DNA of 64,000 nucleotides from a virus. Made by a program: the position numbers and the translations under genes. The stretch spans positions 6,871 to 70,870 of IMG/VR virus record IMGVR_UViG_3300033148_007408. One strand, given 5' to 3'. Positions 18,901-29,400 of this stretch are shown here, in pieces (the stretch's first letter is position 1; each line of letters opens with the position of its first letter). The notes beneath the pieces are model-generated. The model made no database searches, was not told the DNA's origin, and saw nothing but the letters and a program-made list of their open reading frames with translations.

Positions 18901-20592
18901 TTGTTGTCAGAAGAGGGCGTGGATATATTTCCACCATTCCTGAAATCATTATTTTTATCAAGAGAAAAATCTTTAGAAGACACAAAAGAGGTTGTAGAGC
19001 TTGAAATTGCTATAATTGGTCTTTTATTGTTTGGAGATGAGTCATTAGACGATAAACTTTTTGGACAAAGGACCGAATCAATAGATCTGTTTTTAACTAG
19101 TATGGTGAATACAGATACATCAAACGTTTCAAGCCAAGATGTGGTAAAAAATATACGTGATAAAAGAAATGATCTTGCTAGAAAAATAGGTTCATCTAAT
19201 TTTGCTGACACCGAAGAGGAGAATAAGAAAATAGCAGAAGAAATAGATGACTTGCAAAACCCGAAATCATCAAATGTAAATTCTAAACGCTTACAAAAGT
19301 TCAATAAGTTATTACAGCTAGTCAGTCAAAAAGAACGAGCAGAAGAAACGTTGAAAAAATTACAGTCGCGAAATACCAAAGAGGGGAAGTTCGGTAGTTT
19401 GCTGGAGGAGAAAACATCTGGCTCTGGAAAAGCTCTTAATACTGGTGAAATGGCAACACTATTAGAACCATTTGGGGACCTTATAGAAGACGATTATAAT
19501 GATTTTATCGGACCGGGATCGGCCAAAAGATTTATAATATACGATGATCAAATAATCAGTTATGATTTTAAGGAGAGCGATTCCAATGTATATTGCAGAG
19601 TCGATGTTACCGGACAAGAAGATTTGTTGGGCGGTAAACCCGGAGAAGTTGGTGGCATACCTTTAATATGGGCTGGTGCTACTGATTTTGATTTATGGAA
19701 ACAATATGGGTGGAGATCTGGGGATACAGCAGTTAAACCATTTTTTAAGGATGCTGAAAACCAATGTGCTCCTTATGCCTTAATGCTATTATCGAGAAAA
19801 CGCAGAGATACAGTTAGGGCCAATCTGACACTCGTGGGAAATGAGTATTATCAATTGGGGGACGTTGTTTATATTAACTCTCGTGATATGCTTTATTATG
19901 TGTATGCCGTCAGACATTCATTTTCCTATAGCTCTGGCACTTACACTACGCAATTAGATTTAAGATACGGACATCCATTGGGGGAGTTTATACCTACACC
20001 CCTCGATGTTATTGGTAAAAACTTTATTAAGAATCAAAGAAAGTTTAATACCACTTTTATGTTCAGAAAAACAGCAGGGTCGGATATAGGTAGATTATCT
20101 GGGGTAATATTGTTTAATAATCCAAATGTTTTGACGACTGGAGAATTAAGAACCGAAATGTTGTCAGGCGATCTGGGAGTCGAAAATCTTAATGAGCTTA
20201 AAAGATGTTTGCTTAAAATAAATGCTCAGATCGGAAAAGATATCGCCGTAGAAATCCGTGGCTATGTTTCATCCGAAGACGAAACGGAAAAACAAAAAGT
20301 AAAGAGTAGAATGGCTGCCGTTCAAGAGTGGCTTGAAAATCCCATCTCTGGATTTGGATCTACTTCAGGAGAGGAAATTACACTTAGCCGAGAGTTTTAT
20401 TCACCTATCGAAAAAAATATAATACGTAAGTTTGATTCCGACAATGATCCAATTAATTTAGTTAATATGACAGATGACAATAAAGCATTTGGCAGAACAG
20501 CACGGGAAGAAACGCGAAATGTTAGTCAAAGTGATACAGATATAAGCGCCGTAGAGATAATAATAATTTTCCCAGAAACAATACAAGTATAA
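15925..20592 (+). CDS. Baseplate hub protein, very large
   Basis: This 1555-residue protein is the probable baseplate hub (gp27/gpD type). The best evidence is near residues 1305-1357: LVGNEYYQLGDVVYINSRDM, then YYVYAVRHSFSYSSGTYTTQ and LDLRYGHPLGEF. This is the typical ending of hub proteins, with a 'GD.VY....YYV..V.H....G.....L.L.YG.P' pattern. Two coiled-coil stretches (about residues 775-850 and 1070-1150) are inserted. After the hub ending there is an extra C-terminal domain, about residues 1410-1475 (AVEIRGYVSSEDETEKQKVK, then MAAVQEWLE), that vaguely follows an OmpA-like peptidoglycan-binding pattern. It is three to four times longer than T4 gp27. It sits next to the spike gene, as hubs usually do. 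Confidence 0.7.
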   Translation: MSILFGSDTGIELNAVGNFWEEIKSEFSRVADGFSGKLSSTNKPLPKETVYVDDGFMNVAGTAFVGSGVENLDDAKKRRITTQKPDVTVYIKKKLFWSLRNEHDTKFMDSGEKLFIRASKLLFERKCSQITAYESMTKLTSLLDEEAELDAEIMDSVVAGYAENLSIAMVDALEDEVSAASADPNRQFLADALGTQLDLLKNDVAKLDNAIQGLRDLAKDVRKTKSALTTSWVIDPEKNIDISRTGRGVGVIELTMTESFSTSLSLEYNDLGSISLTVEDPYNLMKITPSDVELALKSAYREMNNFDFSLGSNSAEALLSEARRKDNLLKMERESRFGSSGDSVVDAGVGEITFEINISSNAAHNIVGHVSSLPESFNSDNFNIILLKLSYEQRLTSTETNLVKGIFELLENYVREIVKISETAKIDGGDVDIKYARRQLRIFYLGKNIVQPMDGIHVYMRGRTFRDSELLGPLNHLLNGSSFVRSFATNAEASDAVLQEEMRQFNLDNAGIPLDLYRALRSGSLLRNAGTHIFGGLVSTVSESYNANSGKYILNVSGESNMKWLNLSKVNTAPSLDQPQGVLEDPLTPLDLKIDDATGLIIGNPGLSAENKKKLLYFDSGINKGEKVDESNIYQDIVIYGTRAYAKMKHAPGLVYKWKQGVITATRHINLRTQLDGNRSEIAKLRRDVGVTITTDPFANLDIADVVSLLITGFPHNYESFFLNTQSIGTYTTGGNTNDPESFFHSFFDITRSTNRALGNFQPFQTIHIDRKQMAKRLDLQTDLSNDNEEIKSLQSQIATLQDQLNVQNASYQEGDQTSLSSISRTGTISDLKNRIKKLKTKLKEEERLFTEKIKEGSNFGLRIYGDDIILEFANETAASNAEGVESSTKKLKTRSKLMQIRPQLNTKYNTDNNLFIVSDDYDKDLDLQAFAISLASSEIPIWNSTYKKPLETCINAAKVIDFELFCNSQGHIEFRPPRYNKIPLSLIVKMMLLSEEGVDIFPPFLKSLFLSREKSLEDTKEVVELEIAIIGLLLFGDESLDDKLFGQRTESIDLFLTSMVNTDTSNVSSQDVVKNIRDKRNDLARKIGSSNFADTEEENKKIAEEIDDLQNPKSSNVNSKRLQKFNKLLQLVSQKERAEETLKKLQSRNTKEGKFGSLLEEKTSGSGKALNTGEMATLLEPFGDLIEDDYNDFIGPGSAKRFIIYDDQIISYDFKESDSNVYCRVDVTGQEDLLGGKPGEVGGIPLIWAGATDFDLWKQYGWRSGDTAVKPFFKDAENQCAPYALMLLSRKRRDTVRANLTLVGNEYYQLGDVVYINSRDMLYYVYAVRHSFSYSSGTYTTQLDLRYGHPLGEFIPTPLDVIGKNFIKNQRKFNTTFMFRKTAGSDIGRLSGVILFNNPNVLTTGELRTEMLSGDLGVENLNELKRCLLKINAQIGKDIAVEIRGYVSSEDETEKQKVKSRMAAVQEWLENPISGFGSTSGEEITLSREFYSPIEKNIIRKFDSDNDPINLVNMTDDNKAFGRTAREETRNVSQSDTDISAVEIIIIFPETIQV

Positions 20593-20596
20593 TTAC

Positions 20597-22657
20597 ATGC
20601 CCAATATACCTATTAATTATTCAGTTCGACTTGCAATTGTTAAAAGTGTAGATAATACCTACATAGATTTTCAATTTATCGATCAGCTGGACGACCAAAC
20701 TTTTAGATCTCCAATTCCACACCCATATGCTGGACGTGGTGGTGGAATATTTGTCGGTATAGAAAGAGATACAATAATATTAGTATCCAGTGGGCCGAGC
20801 GAAAAGTGGTATTGTGTTGCTGTAATACCAGATCACAACTTCTATTTTGATTTGGATGGTGCATCAAACATAGGTTATGACGAAACGACATATCCTGAGT
20901 TGCTGGAGGGGGAAATAGCAATAAAGGGAAACCAAGCACAATATTTGGATATGCGTAAGAATGGAAATATTAGATTGGACGCTGGATTAGGGTCTGCATC
21001 TTCAGACATTGAACTCTCTAATGCCACCGGTGTTTTATTTCATAGGATAAACCAACATTATTCTTTTACAGAGGCTGGAAGAAGTATAGACGGTATAATA
21101 CGAAGAGATATGCGAGAGGAAGAAGATAAATCGTATGCCGATACTACCAATTTCCTAGACAGTGAGGACTATGATTTTATATTGTCTGACATTGGACGTT
21201 TTCCATCGAGCGAAGTACAAAATAGGACCACAACTCTTGTGCTTCGAACTTTACGTAATCCCGCTTTAGTTGAAAAAAGAAGTTTGGTTTATGAATATGC
21301 CAACAGTTTTAATGTTCAATCTTTTGATGATGAAGTGAGAACATTAAAAGACACTGATATTCCCGAAGTTGAGTCTGATATTGGTGCTTTACAGGTTGAT
21401 GCATCGTTGAGGAAAAACAGGCGAAGTGATATATTAAACTTAAATAGTAGAAATTACAATCATTTGATAGAGAAAGTAGAAGGAACGGTGGTTGATATTT
21501 ATGGCAATGTTCTAGATATTAACAGAAGTATTATTCAAGTGCCGGAAATAACATCTATACAATCAACTGGTGCGGACAAAGAAGGCTTGGGCAAGGTATA
21601 TGATTACCATCGACGATCAGTAAAATTACACTACGAGATAAACAGCCGAAAGCCCATAATAGATTCAGAGCCGGCCGAAAATGATAAAATAAAAAACAAT
21701 GCTCGGAGTTTTAGCACTTGGAGCGTAGATGTTGACGGAGAAGGTCTAACTAAACTCAATATTCCGGCCTCATCTGAAACTGGAAATATTCCGGTGTTGG
21801 GTAGATATTTTACTTCTCGTGATTCAGATCCAAAAAATCTCGAAAATGGCTCGTTTAAAGATGGAAACCGAAGAGATATACGGCTTAAACAATTTGGGGC
21901 AAAAGACATTGACGACACAACATCTTTTTCCGGCCAAAAAATAAAAAATGAAAATTATCTGCCAAAAGAAATAGGCGGTTCTTCAAAACTAGAACAATCT
22001 GTGACTACTACTGGTACAGCATTTCATGATATTATGAATGTAGCAAATTCAATATTATCAAATGGAAAGTTTAAGAATAGTGGAACAAACACATCGCCAA
22101 TATCAGAGCATATAACTAATAAAATTGCCGGACGTAATGAAATATTAGATGATCTGCCAAATGCGGGCGGCAAAAGTCTTCATGCCAATTTGGATGGTAG
22201 TTTTGAGATGTCAGTTGGGGCAGATACAGTAGATAGAAAGTCAATAGTTTTAGATACAGCAGGTGGAATGGTCGCACATTTTGGCAGAGATAAAAACGGA
22301 AGAAGTATTGTTCAACAAGCGGACGGGGATATTATTATTCAAGTTGGTGGTGCGGGATTAAGTAGTGATACGAGATTCAAAGAAGAGTCTGATGTAGAAG
22401 ATAGACCGGGAAGAATAGAAATACATCTAAATCGGCCAAATGGAACGCCTCAAAAAATAATAATAGATGAGGACGGACTTACTTTTGATATACAGCAGGG
22501 AATGTATTTTAAATCAACCGGCGATATGGTATTTGATTGTGGTGGAAATATGCTGTTACACGCCAAACGAATACACAACTATGGAAGTGGAAATATAGAT
22601 ACACGAACGGTAGAGGCAACGGAATCAAAAATTAGAAGAAGAGGAAGGGGTGTTTAA
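20597..22657 (+). CDS. Central baseplate spike protein (OB-fold plus beta-helix)
   Basis: This 686-residue protein is the likely membrane-piercing spike at the tip of the tube (gp5/gpV role). Residues 1-100 give an OB-fold pattern (YSVRLAIVKSVDNTYIDFQF, then a Gly-rich GRGGGIFVGIERDTIILVSS strand set). The C-terminal region from about residue 540 (GSFEMSVGADTVDRKSIVLD, DGDIIIQVGGAG, MYFKSTGDMVFDCGGNMLLH) shows the regular short strands of a spike beta-helix. The middle, about residues 150-500, is charged and without recognisable fold; no lysozyme domain is seen. The start follows the hub by 4 bases, and the stop overlaps the next start as TAATG. Confidence 0.7.
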   Translation: MPNIPINYSVRLAIVKSVDNTYIDFQFIDQLDDQTFRSPIPHPYAGRGGGIFVGIERDTIILVSSGPSEKWYCVAVIPDHNFYFDLDGASNIGYDETTYPELLEGEIAIKGNQAQYLDMRKNGNIRLDAGLGSASSDIELSNATGVLFHRINQHYSFTEAGRSIDGIIRRDMREEEDKSYADTTNFLDSEDYDFILSDIGRFPSSEVQNRTTTLVLRTLRNPALVEKRSLVYEYANSFNVQSFDDEVRTLKDTDIPEVESDIGALQVDASLRKNRRSDILNLNSRNYNHLIEKVEGTVVDIYGNVLDINRSIIQVPEITSIQSTGADKEGLGKVYDYHRRSVKLHYEINSRKPIIDSEPAENDKIKNNARSFSTWSVDVDGEGLTKLNIPASSETGNIPVLGRYFTSRDSDPKNLENGSFKDGNRRDIRLKQFGAKDIDDTTSFSGQKIKNENYLPKEIGGSSKLEQSVTTTGTAFHDIMNVANSILSNGKFKNSGTNTSPISEHITNKIAGRNEILDDLPNAGGKSLHANLDGSFEMSVGADTVDRKSIVLDTAGGMVAHFGRDKNGRSIVQQADGDIIIQVGGAGLSSDTRFKEESDVEDRPGRIEIHLNRPNGTPQKIIIDEDGLTFDIQQGMYFKSTGDMVFDCGGNMLLHAKRIHNYGSGNIDTRTVEATESKIRRRGRGV

Positions 22658-24687
22658 TGGCTTTTGATATTCATTTTATGCAAGATCCTGTGGTTATTAG
22701 TATTTTACAGGGCATTTTGGATTCTGCTGGTCCAAATTTTACTCCGCCTTATGACTCTAACTATCAGCCGGCAGATGGAAATGCATTTAACGAAGAAGAT
22801 CTTATACAGTTTCAATTGCCCGGCGGTTCATCAATTCGGGGAAATTCGAAGCCGGGAATCACCGAGGATATATCTTCGTCTATTAATAGTATGCTTTCTG
22901 CTTTAGCCCCATTTATATCTGCATACGCTCTAATACTTCCTATACTTGGTGTGATACGAGGAATAATAGAGATTATATGTGCTTTGCTTAACCCGTTTGC
23001 TGTAATTAGAGCGGTAATAAGATTATTCAAAAAATGGATCCCTCCGTTTATTTCTTTATTTCCTGCTTTAGCTGGTGTAATAATTATTCTGAATATAATA
23101 AAAGCCATAATAGCCATTGTGCTTTATGTAATGACTATGGTTATTCCAACAATAGAGCTTATAATAGCGAACATTAAACTTATAATAAATGCAACTGGTG
23201 CAGACAAAAGTGACGCAGCGGTTGAGGCGGGAAAACAAAAGATAATAGATTTAGTTGCCGAACTCATACAACAATCTGGTATTCTGGGGGTTCTTCAGCC
23301 TATATTAGAAATAGTGTTTTCAATACTTGGGTTATCATCAGGATTCCCGTGTAAAAAGGGACGTAAAAAAGCAGATCTAGATAATGGTTCTTTAGTCCCC
23401 GCTTATGATCCGTTAGTCGGCGAAGATTGTCCTTCGTGTGATTTATGCCCTTCTATAATAAGCGAAAGAGATGCTGCGCCCAGAGGTATTGGAGTTTTAG
23501 TTCCAAGCAATTTTTGTGACTATGCCCCATTGTTTGTTTTTAAGCTGGTAACTAACAACGCCAAAATACGAGAACTAGAAACATATATTGAAAGCAAAGA
23601 AGCACAGCTCGAAGGGTGCTCTGATGAAAAAATTAGGTTTGCTCGTCCAGCAGGATCAACCAGAGATAATTCATTAGTAAAGGTAAAACTCACTAGTCGT
23701 AGAGGCACATCACGTACCATTACCGTTCCTGTGTTGGACATTGATGGAACAAATCTTAAAATAGTAAGTCCTTTGGCTAGATTATTCACCGGAAGTGTTA
23801 ATTATGAAATAGAAGTTGATTATGATATGATGGTAATGAATGGAATAATAGGAGTAGGGTGCCATCCGGATGTTCAAGATGTAAAAAATAATATAAATAG
23901 ACGGTTCGCGGATATTGATACGGATTTATTTGATAGATATCCAGAAATAGCATCTCTAAAAGATGAATACAATGGTATGGTTAAACAATATAACGGTTTA
24001 TTATCTCAACTTAGTGATATTGCCATTCCACCAGAACCACCGATACCACCAGAGCCACCAGAACCACCGATACCACCAGAGCCACCAGAACCACCGATAC
24101 CACCAGAGCCACCAGAACCACCGATACCACCAGAGCCACCATATGACGAAGACTCTTTAAAAGATTTAGCTTCCTTGAGGAACAGTATGATAGGCTTATT
24201 GAATTCTTTTTATGGAGATATGAAAAATAAAATGGGAAGCATATTATCTAAGGCATCCGATACTTCGGCAAGTGATTTTGAAACAGATAAAATAGAAATC
24301 AAGGCAGACAATGCCGACAAAGCAATTATAACGGTCACACCTCGTGATATTACCGGAAGTCTGTTGGTCAAAAATATCCCATCAGATGTTAATCTCGGTG
24401 TTGATATTTTTAGCACTTTTGGTACGATAGTTAATAAAGAAGTGGATAATTCCAGTGGTATAGTGACTGCCGAAATATTATCACCATCTATAGGCACTGC
24501 GAGTATAACCGCCAAAATAAATGGAAAGTTTATTACACGGGCAACAGATACTGGTGATTTTACTAAAACTCTGTCTGTTAGGTTTGTGGCCGATGCAATG
24601 CTTCCTACGCGAAGAAGAAAATCTAAACCGTCTCCGGGTTCTACAGCTAATACCGGCGCTAACACTGAAAAATCTCCGAGGAAATAA
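22657..24687 (+). CDS. Baseplate-locus protein with multiple membrane segments, Pro-rich repeat and Ig-like domain
   Basis: No family is recognised for this 676-residue protein. Residues about 75-175 are extremely hydrophobic, with roughly four helices able to span a membrane (FISAYALILPILGVIRGIIE, PFISLFPALAGVIIILNIIK and others). This is unusual between spike and wedge genes. A cysteine cluster, CPSCDLCP, follows near residue 265, then a charged helical region. A nine-residue proline repeat (PEPPIPPEP type) lies at about 458-495. The C-terminal 150 residues resemble an Ig-like or invasin-like domain (ADKAIITVTPRDITGSLLVK), and the tail is basic and Ser/Pro-rich. It could help form a channel or anchor during infection; that is inference. 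It is translationally coupled on both sides. Confidence 0.55.
   Translation: MAFDIHFMQDPVVISILQGILDSAGPNFTPPYDSNYQPADGNAFNEEDLIQFQLPGGSSIRGNSKPGITEDISSSINSMLSALAPFISAYALILPILGVIRGIIEIICALLNPFAVIRAVIRLFKKWIPPFISLFPALAGVIIILNIIKAIIAIVLYVMTMVIPTIELIIANIKLIINATGADKSDAAVEAGKQKIIDLVAELIQQSGILGVLQPILEIVFSILGLSSGFPCKKGRKKADLDNGSLVPAYDPLVGEDCPSCDLCPSIISERDAAPRGIGVLVPSNFCDYAPLFVFKLVTNNAKIRELETYIESKEAQLEGCSDEKIRFARPAGSTRDNSLVKVKLTSRRGTSRTITVPVLDIDGTNLKIVSPLARLFTGSVNYEIEVDYDMMVMNGIIGVGCHPDVQDVKNNINRRFADIDTDLFDRYPEIASLKDEYNGMVKQYNGLLSQLSDIAIPPEPPIPPEPPEPPIPPEPPEPPIPPEPPEPPIPPEPPYDEDSLKDLASLRNSMIGLLNSFYGDMKNKMGSILSKASDTSASDFETDKIEIKADNADKAIITVTPRDITGSLLVKNIPSDVNLGVDIFSTFGTIVNKEVDNSSGIVTAEILSPSIGTASITAKINGKFITRATDTGDFTKTLSVRFVADAMLPTRRRKSKPSPGSTANTGANTEKSPRK
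24028..24140 (+). repeat. 27-bp tandem repeat encoding a Pro-Glu-rich linker
   Basis: About four near-identical 27-base units of the type CCAGAACCACCGATACCACC plus AGAGCCA encode a PEPPIPPEP-like nonapeptide. The reading frame is kept. This is a flexible or extended polyproline linker between the helical and Ig-like halves of the protein. Long proline runs usually need EF-P for efficient translation. Confidence 0.92.
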
Positions 24688-25997
24688 TGGTTTTTGATTT
24701 TACCAAATTCAGTATTAATGCCATTAAAGTTATTGACGAAATTCGTGGCACCAACTCTAATCCCAACAATACGGTTGGGGCAGTGGAAAAAACAGAATCT
24801 AGGATAAATGCGTTTTATCGAGCCCTAGGCCTTCCCGCCTTTGTGAATGAAGATAATCAGCGTAACCTTGCGTTTAAACATAATAATGGAAATGTGTTTG
24901 AGGATTCTGGCGTTTCGGAAGTTAATAAGGATAAAATACAGTCAAGGCAAATTGCATTTACACGAGATATCCCAGAAGACAAAGTGAAGAGTTTTATGGA
25001 TTATAATAAGTTTAATATCGATGACGGTATAGAAATAGATAAGGTAAATGCAAAAAGAATTAGAGGTTCTTTAAACCCAATGTTTGTAGATGGCAATATA
25101 TTGATATATCCACAGAGTAATAGAGTCGCTGGTGCATTTCATGCTAAAGATTACCTCATAGATGATGTTAAATATAAGAGACCCCTAATAGAGCTGATAA
25201 CTTTGTTGAGATTTCGTGGAAAAGGAGTATATGATTCGGAAATAAATAAAGCCGTACAAAAGGATTTTTCATCTACCATTCCGTCACTTCTTGGATCCAT
25301 AGATTTCAATTTAATAACATCTCAAATAGTATCTAACCTTTTGTTATCTGTTTTGGAAATCCCAGATTTTGTAAATAAGACCACCCAAGAAATAAACAAG
25401 ACGCGCACCAAGACTAGAAAAAGTTTTGAATCTTTAATAGCAAATATTCCATCCGAACAACCTATAGAATCGAAGAGTAGTTTAGATGGGTCAATAGATA
25501 AATTAAAATCCAAACAAGAGGAAATAATTGACAGAAATCATGCCCTTATATCTCTATTGGAGTTTGATGATACTATAACTGGCGGAGAAGAGATAACTAG
25601 AAACATGAAAGAGGCATTGCTTTCGTCTTCTGTGTTGAACATGATAGAGATTCCGACAGAAGATATTAATAAAAAAATATCCGACACTCAAGATAAAGAA
25701 AAGAAGTTCTTAAAAATACTTAAAAACCTACAGCAAAAAATGGATATAGTGCTGGGTATTTATTGTGGCATTTCCGGCATAGATATATTATTAACCATAA
25801 CGGCACTTTTTATTATAGAAGAAAAATACCTTTTGGGTTTATTAAATAGTGAAACACAAGATAACTTATCGGCTCTCAAAAATAAAATAGATCTAAAAGA
25901 GGTTGCGTCAGTTTCCGAATCAATTGTTGCATTAGAAGCAACATTGTCTGATTTATTTCGTTTAGTTACACAAAAAATGAAACGGGGAGATGGATAA
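24687..25997 (+). CDS. Uncharacterised baseplate-locus protein
   Basis: This 436-residue protein of unknown family is embedded between the membrane-segment protein and the gp25-like wedge gene, joined to both by 1-base start/stop overlaps. Residues 1-190 are mixed alpha/beta. Residues about 230-360 are strongly helical and charged and probably form coiled coils (SSLDGSIDKLKSKQEEIIDR, KKFLKILKNLQQKMDIVLG). A hydrophobic stretch follows near 355-380 (YCGISGIDILLTITALFIIE) that could be a single membrane helix or a buried core helix. Order suggests a baseplate component or baseplate assembly factor. No catalytic motif was found. Confidence 0.5.
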   Translation: MVFDFTKFSINAIKVIDEIRGTNSNPNNTVGAVEKTESRINAFYRALGLPAFVNEDNQRNLAFKHNNGNVFEDSGVSEVNKDKIQSRQIAFTRDIPEDKVKSFMDYNKFNIDDGIEIDKVNAKRIRGSLNPMFVDGNILIYPQSNRVAGAFHAKDYLIDDVKYKRPLIELITLLRFRGKGVYDSEINKAVQKDFSSTIPSLLGSIDFNLITSQIVSNLLLSVLEIPDFVNKTTQEINKTRTKTRKSFESLIANIPSEQPIESKSSLDGSIDKLKSKQEEIIDRNHALISLLEFDDTITGGEEITRNMKEALLSSSVLNMIEIPTEDINKKISDTQDKEKKFLKILKNLQQKMDIVLGIYCGISGIDILLTITALFIIEEKYLLGLLNSETQDNLSALKNKIDLKEVASVSESIVALEATLSDLFRLVTQKMKRGDG

Positions 25998-26428
25998 TGT
26001 CTTTTGATTTTCAATTAATTGATAGCGATTTAAAAATAAAATCTGACGGATCTATACGAACCGTTTCTGGTGTAGATAAACTTAAACAAGATATCATAAA
26101 AATTATTTTAACCCCAATAGGTAGTGCAAAATTACATCTTTGGTACGGTTCGGCAATTAATGATGGTACAATTGGACAATCGATATCTGATAATATGTTG
26201 TTTGAAGAAATAAGCAGTTCTATAGAGCAAAGTTTAGATCGGCTTAAAAAGTTACAAATAGCACAGGCAAGCGGACAACCTGTATCGACTAGCGAACTCA
26301 TTGGCATTATTGAAGGAGTTTTGGTTCAGCGATCAATTTATGACATGAGACAGGTTAATGTCATAGTTTCTGTTTTTTCTAAAGATTTATCGAAAGTAGA
26401 AGAATCATTTTCTGTCAATAATTTGTGA
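25997..26428 (+). CDS. Baseplate wedge protein, gp25/W-like
   Basis: At 143 residues this matches the length of the gp25-like/GPW family, a lysozyme-fold wedge component that nucleates sheath assembly at the baseplate. The pattern DFQLIDSDLKIKSDGSIRTV, then SGVDKLKQDIIKIILTPIGS, matches the typical 'D..L..G.l..v.G.d.l.Q.I..iL.T..Gs' core. Unlike T4 gp25, the family's 'EPR' motif is not obvious here. The neighbour downstream is the J-like wedge protein, the standard partner. The start overlaps the preceding stop (TAATG). Confidence 0.85.
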   Translation: MSFDFQLIDSDLKIKSDGSIRTVSGVDKLKQDIIKIILTPIGSAKLHLWYGSAINDGTIGQSISDNMLFEEISSSIEQSLDRLKKLQIAQASGQPVSTSELIGIIEGVLVQRSIYDMRQVNVIVSVFSKDLSKVEESFSVNNL

Positions 26429-26435
26429 GGATACA

Positions 26436-29400
26436 ATGACAACTTTTCGCACATTAAACGATATTATATTATCTTATATTGAGTACCTTAGATTAATTCA
26501 AAATGAGCTAGATACAAAACCAGGAACAGTGGCCCGAGATGTTTTTATCGATGCCCCATCTGTTCAAATATCGGATTTGTATGATCAGTTGAGAAACATA
26601 TCGTCATTGCAATCATTATTTTCTACTAGTGGCTCCGATTTGGTTAGACTAGGATCAAACTATGGCTTACAGAAGTTACAAGGTAGTCCCGCACGTGGAA
26701 TATCTGTTTTTACTACTAATAATTTAGATTTAGATATTCCTATTTCGTCCGGCACGGTGGTTACAGCACGAAATGGTGTAACTTTCAAAACCACAACCAA
26801 TTCTATTATAAGTTCATCTAGTTCTAATGTTTATAGGGCCACAGCGGTTAGACTTAGAGGAGATTTAGATTTAGCCGGTATAACAGATATTTTTGCAATA
26901 GAAGTTAATTGCGAAGCTTTAGTTTCTGGTATAAGTGGAAACATTGGACGATTCTCGCTTATATCACAAAACGTTCCCGGAATATCAAATATAACCAATC
27001 TTCAAGCCTTTTCTGGTGGAACTGGACTCGAAAGCGATTCAGAATTTAGAGCAAGAGTGCTTAGTGTTTTTGCCGGAAGCAATACTGGCACAGCTTTAGG
27101 GTATGAGAGCGTAATAATTTCAAATACAAACGTGAAAGACGTAGTTGTAATAGTTCCGGGCGATCCGTTATTGATTAGAGATGGTACGCAAACAACTACA
27201 AATTCGGCAGGTGATTTGATAATATCTGAAGCCGGTAATGGTGGAAAAGTCGATATTTATATTTTGGGTGAAAGTAAAGAAAGTGCCATTGATTCTTTTA
27301 TCTATAATGATCAGAGTGGTCTTAATGAACCAACAGATTCATCTAATGATGTTATATTAGGACAGCAAGGTGCAGATACTACGCTTGATTCCTCCCAAAG
27401 GCGGGTTAATCTTATTGCTAGTGGTGTTTTACCCCAACAACCCATAAGTGAAATAGTGACAGTTTCTGGAAGCATATCCGGCAGTAATTTTATATCCGAA
27501 TATACCAATTCGGTTGGTGAAATTAAGGGAAATTACAAACTAATAAAAGATACGGGAAATCTATCAGGCAGTCCATTTGGATTTGACAAATTAGTTTGGA
27601 TATCGGATGAGATAGATTTGGATAATGAGGACGTTACTAAGGGAGTTTTTAATGGTAGCGATGAGTTATCATTTTCCAATGTTACTAAAATACAGTCAGC
27701 AAATAAAAATGTTTTAGTGACTAATGAAAATCCAACAACAAGTACGTCAAACAGAAGTTCGTTAATATTAAAACATTCTCCCATTAAAAGTGTTAGTCGT
27801 GTTGTTAATATTACTACCGGAGAAAGATATACGATAACCAATCAAAACCCAGATGGTGCTGTTGGATCTGATAACACAACTGGTCGTATTTTAATATCCG
27901 GAAGTACTTTGCCAATTGCTAATGACACACTTCAAGCCGATTATACTTGGGTTAAAGAGTTTGATAATGTTTTGGATTTCGATGATCTTAAAAACAGAAA
28001 TAAGTTTAGGAGTGTGCAAGACTCAGTGGATTGGAGTTTTGGAAACTTTGTTAAAGAGGAACTGTCTTCTGTGGCTAGCGCTTTGGGTGTTTTTACTATA
28101 GAGGTAACAGATCCAATCTCTAGAGTTGTTAAAATAAGCTCATTCGATACTGAAAATACCATCGTTTCTAGTGGCACTATAACACTTAGTAAAGTAATAA
28201 GCAATATAATAGACATAACGCGCATATCCGACGGGGTAGAGATTTTTAATACGGATTTATACAATGGAACTCTATCTGGAACTACTTCGGCCATACTTCC
28301 GACAGATACATTGGCCGTTGATGATGATTTAGTCTTAGTCAGATTTAACGCTACTGACATATATATATCAGATGCCTATGGGTCTGGATCATTTTCTGAT
28401 AATGTCATTACTCTTCCAGAAGATACAAGTTATGATGGATATGTTCTAGCGACATATGTTGCTGATGTGCAAAGCCTTGTTTCATCTACCGATTTATCCG
28501 ATCTCCCGATTTTTGATAGTGGAAATAATTTTTTAGTGTCTGGCGTTATTGCGGGATATCAACCGACATCAAATATAGACTTACAAAACTTAAGGCAGGC
28601 AGCGTCCAACATAAACATAACATTATCATCTATTGCTTCGAGCGGAAATATAGTCTTAACTGGCACATCATTCAATAAAGTAACGGATGCGTTGGTAACG
28701 GTTATTTCTGGTAATGGATATGATATAGATTTAAGCGCCTCTATAAAATCTGATTTGGATGTATCCACTATACCATCGTCTGTTAAAATGGCACGTGTTC
28801 AAAAAGTTGAGAGGGTCAATGTAAATAGTTCAAATATTGTAACATCAACAGATAATATATTCGATATAGTGAATTATCGCATTCGAGATGATTCCTATGA
28901 TTTGGCGGTTTCTATTGAAGACACTTCTTTGGGTCGTCTAGTTGTCTCGTTGCCAAGAACCGAAGATAATACTAGTGAATTATTAACTACAGGCGATGTA
29001 TTAAGGATTACATTTTATTATGTAGATACTGACGATTCCGAACAGATTTTCTTTTCAAGAAGCGGAACCCAAATAAGTAATAAAATATTTTCATATATTT
29101 CTAAAATATATGTGTCTTCTGGGTTTCTAAACTCTTCCGGTAGTTTATCTGGCGAAGTGGCGATAAGTAATTTTAATCAGCCAATAAGCAATACTACTTA
29201 TTTGACGAACTACAGCTATACAGCACCCATAGAGGATGAAAGAATTACAGTAACTTTTAATGCCAATAAATTGATCGAACTCTCGACATTAGCCATTGAA
29301 GACGCCAGGCCAATAACAAGCGATGTGTTGGTTAAATCAGCAATTCCTAAGGATGTAGATCTAACCGCATATATTGTAATACTTAGCGAGTTTAGTGATA

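Noticed and set aside
20597-22657. Lysozyme domain in the central spike, as in T4 gp5
   Set aside because: No catalytic Glu/Asp pattern or lysozyme-like helix set could be recognised in the middle region.
24028-24140. Possible CRISPR-like short repeats
   Set aside because: The repeats are contiguous with no spacers and encode a regular PEPPIPPEP linker in frame.
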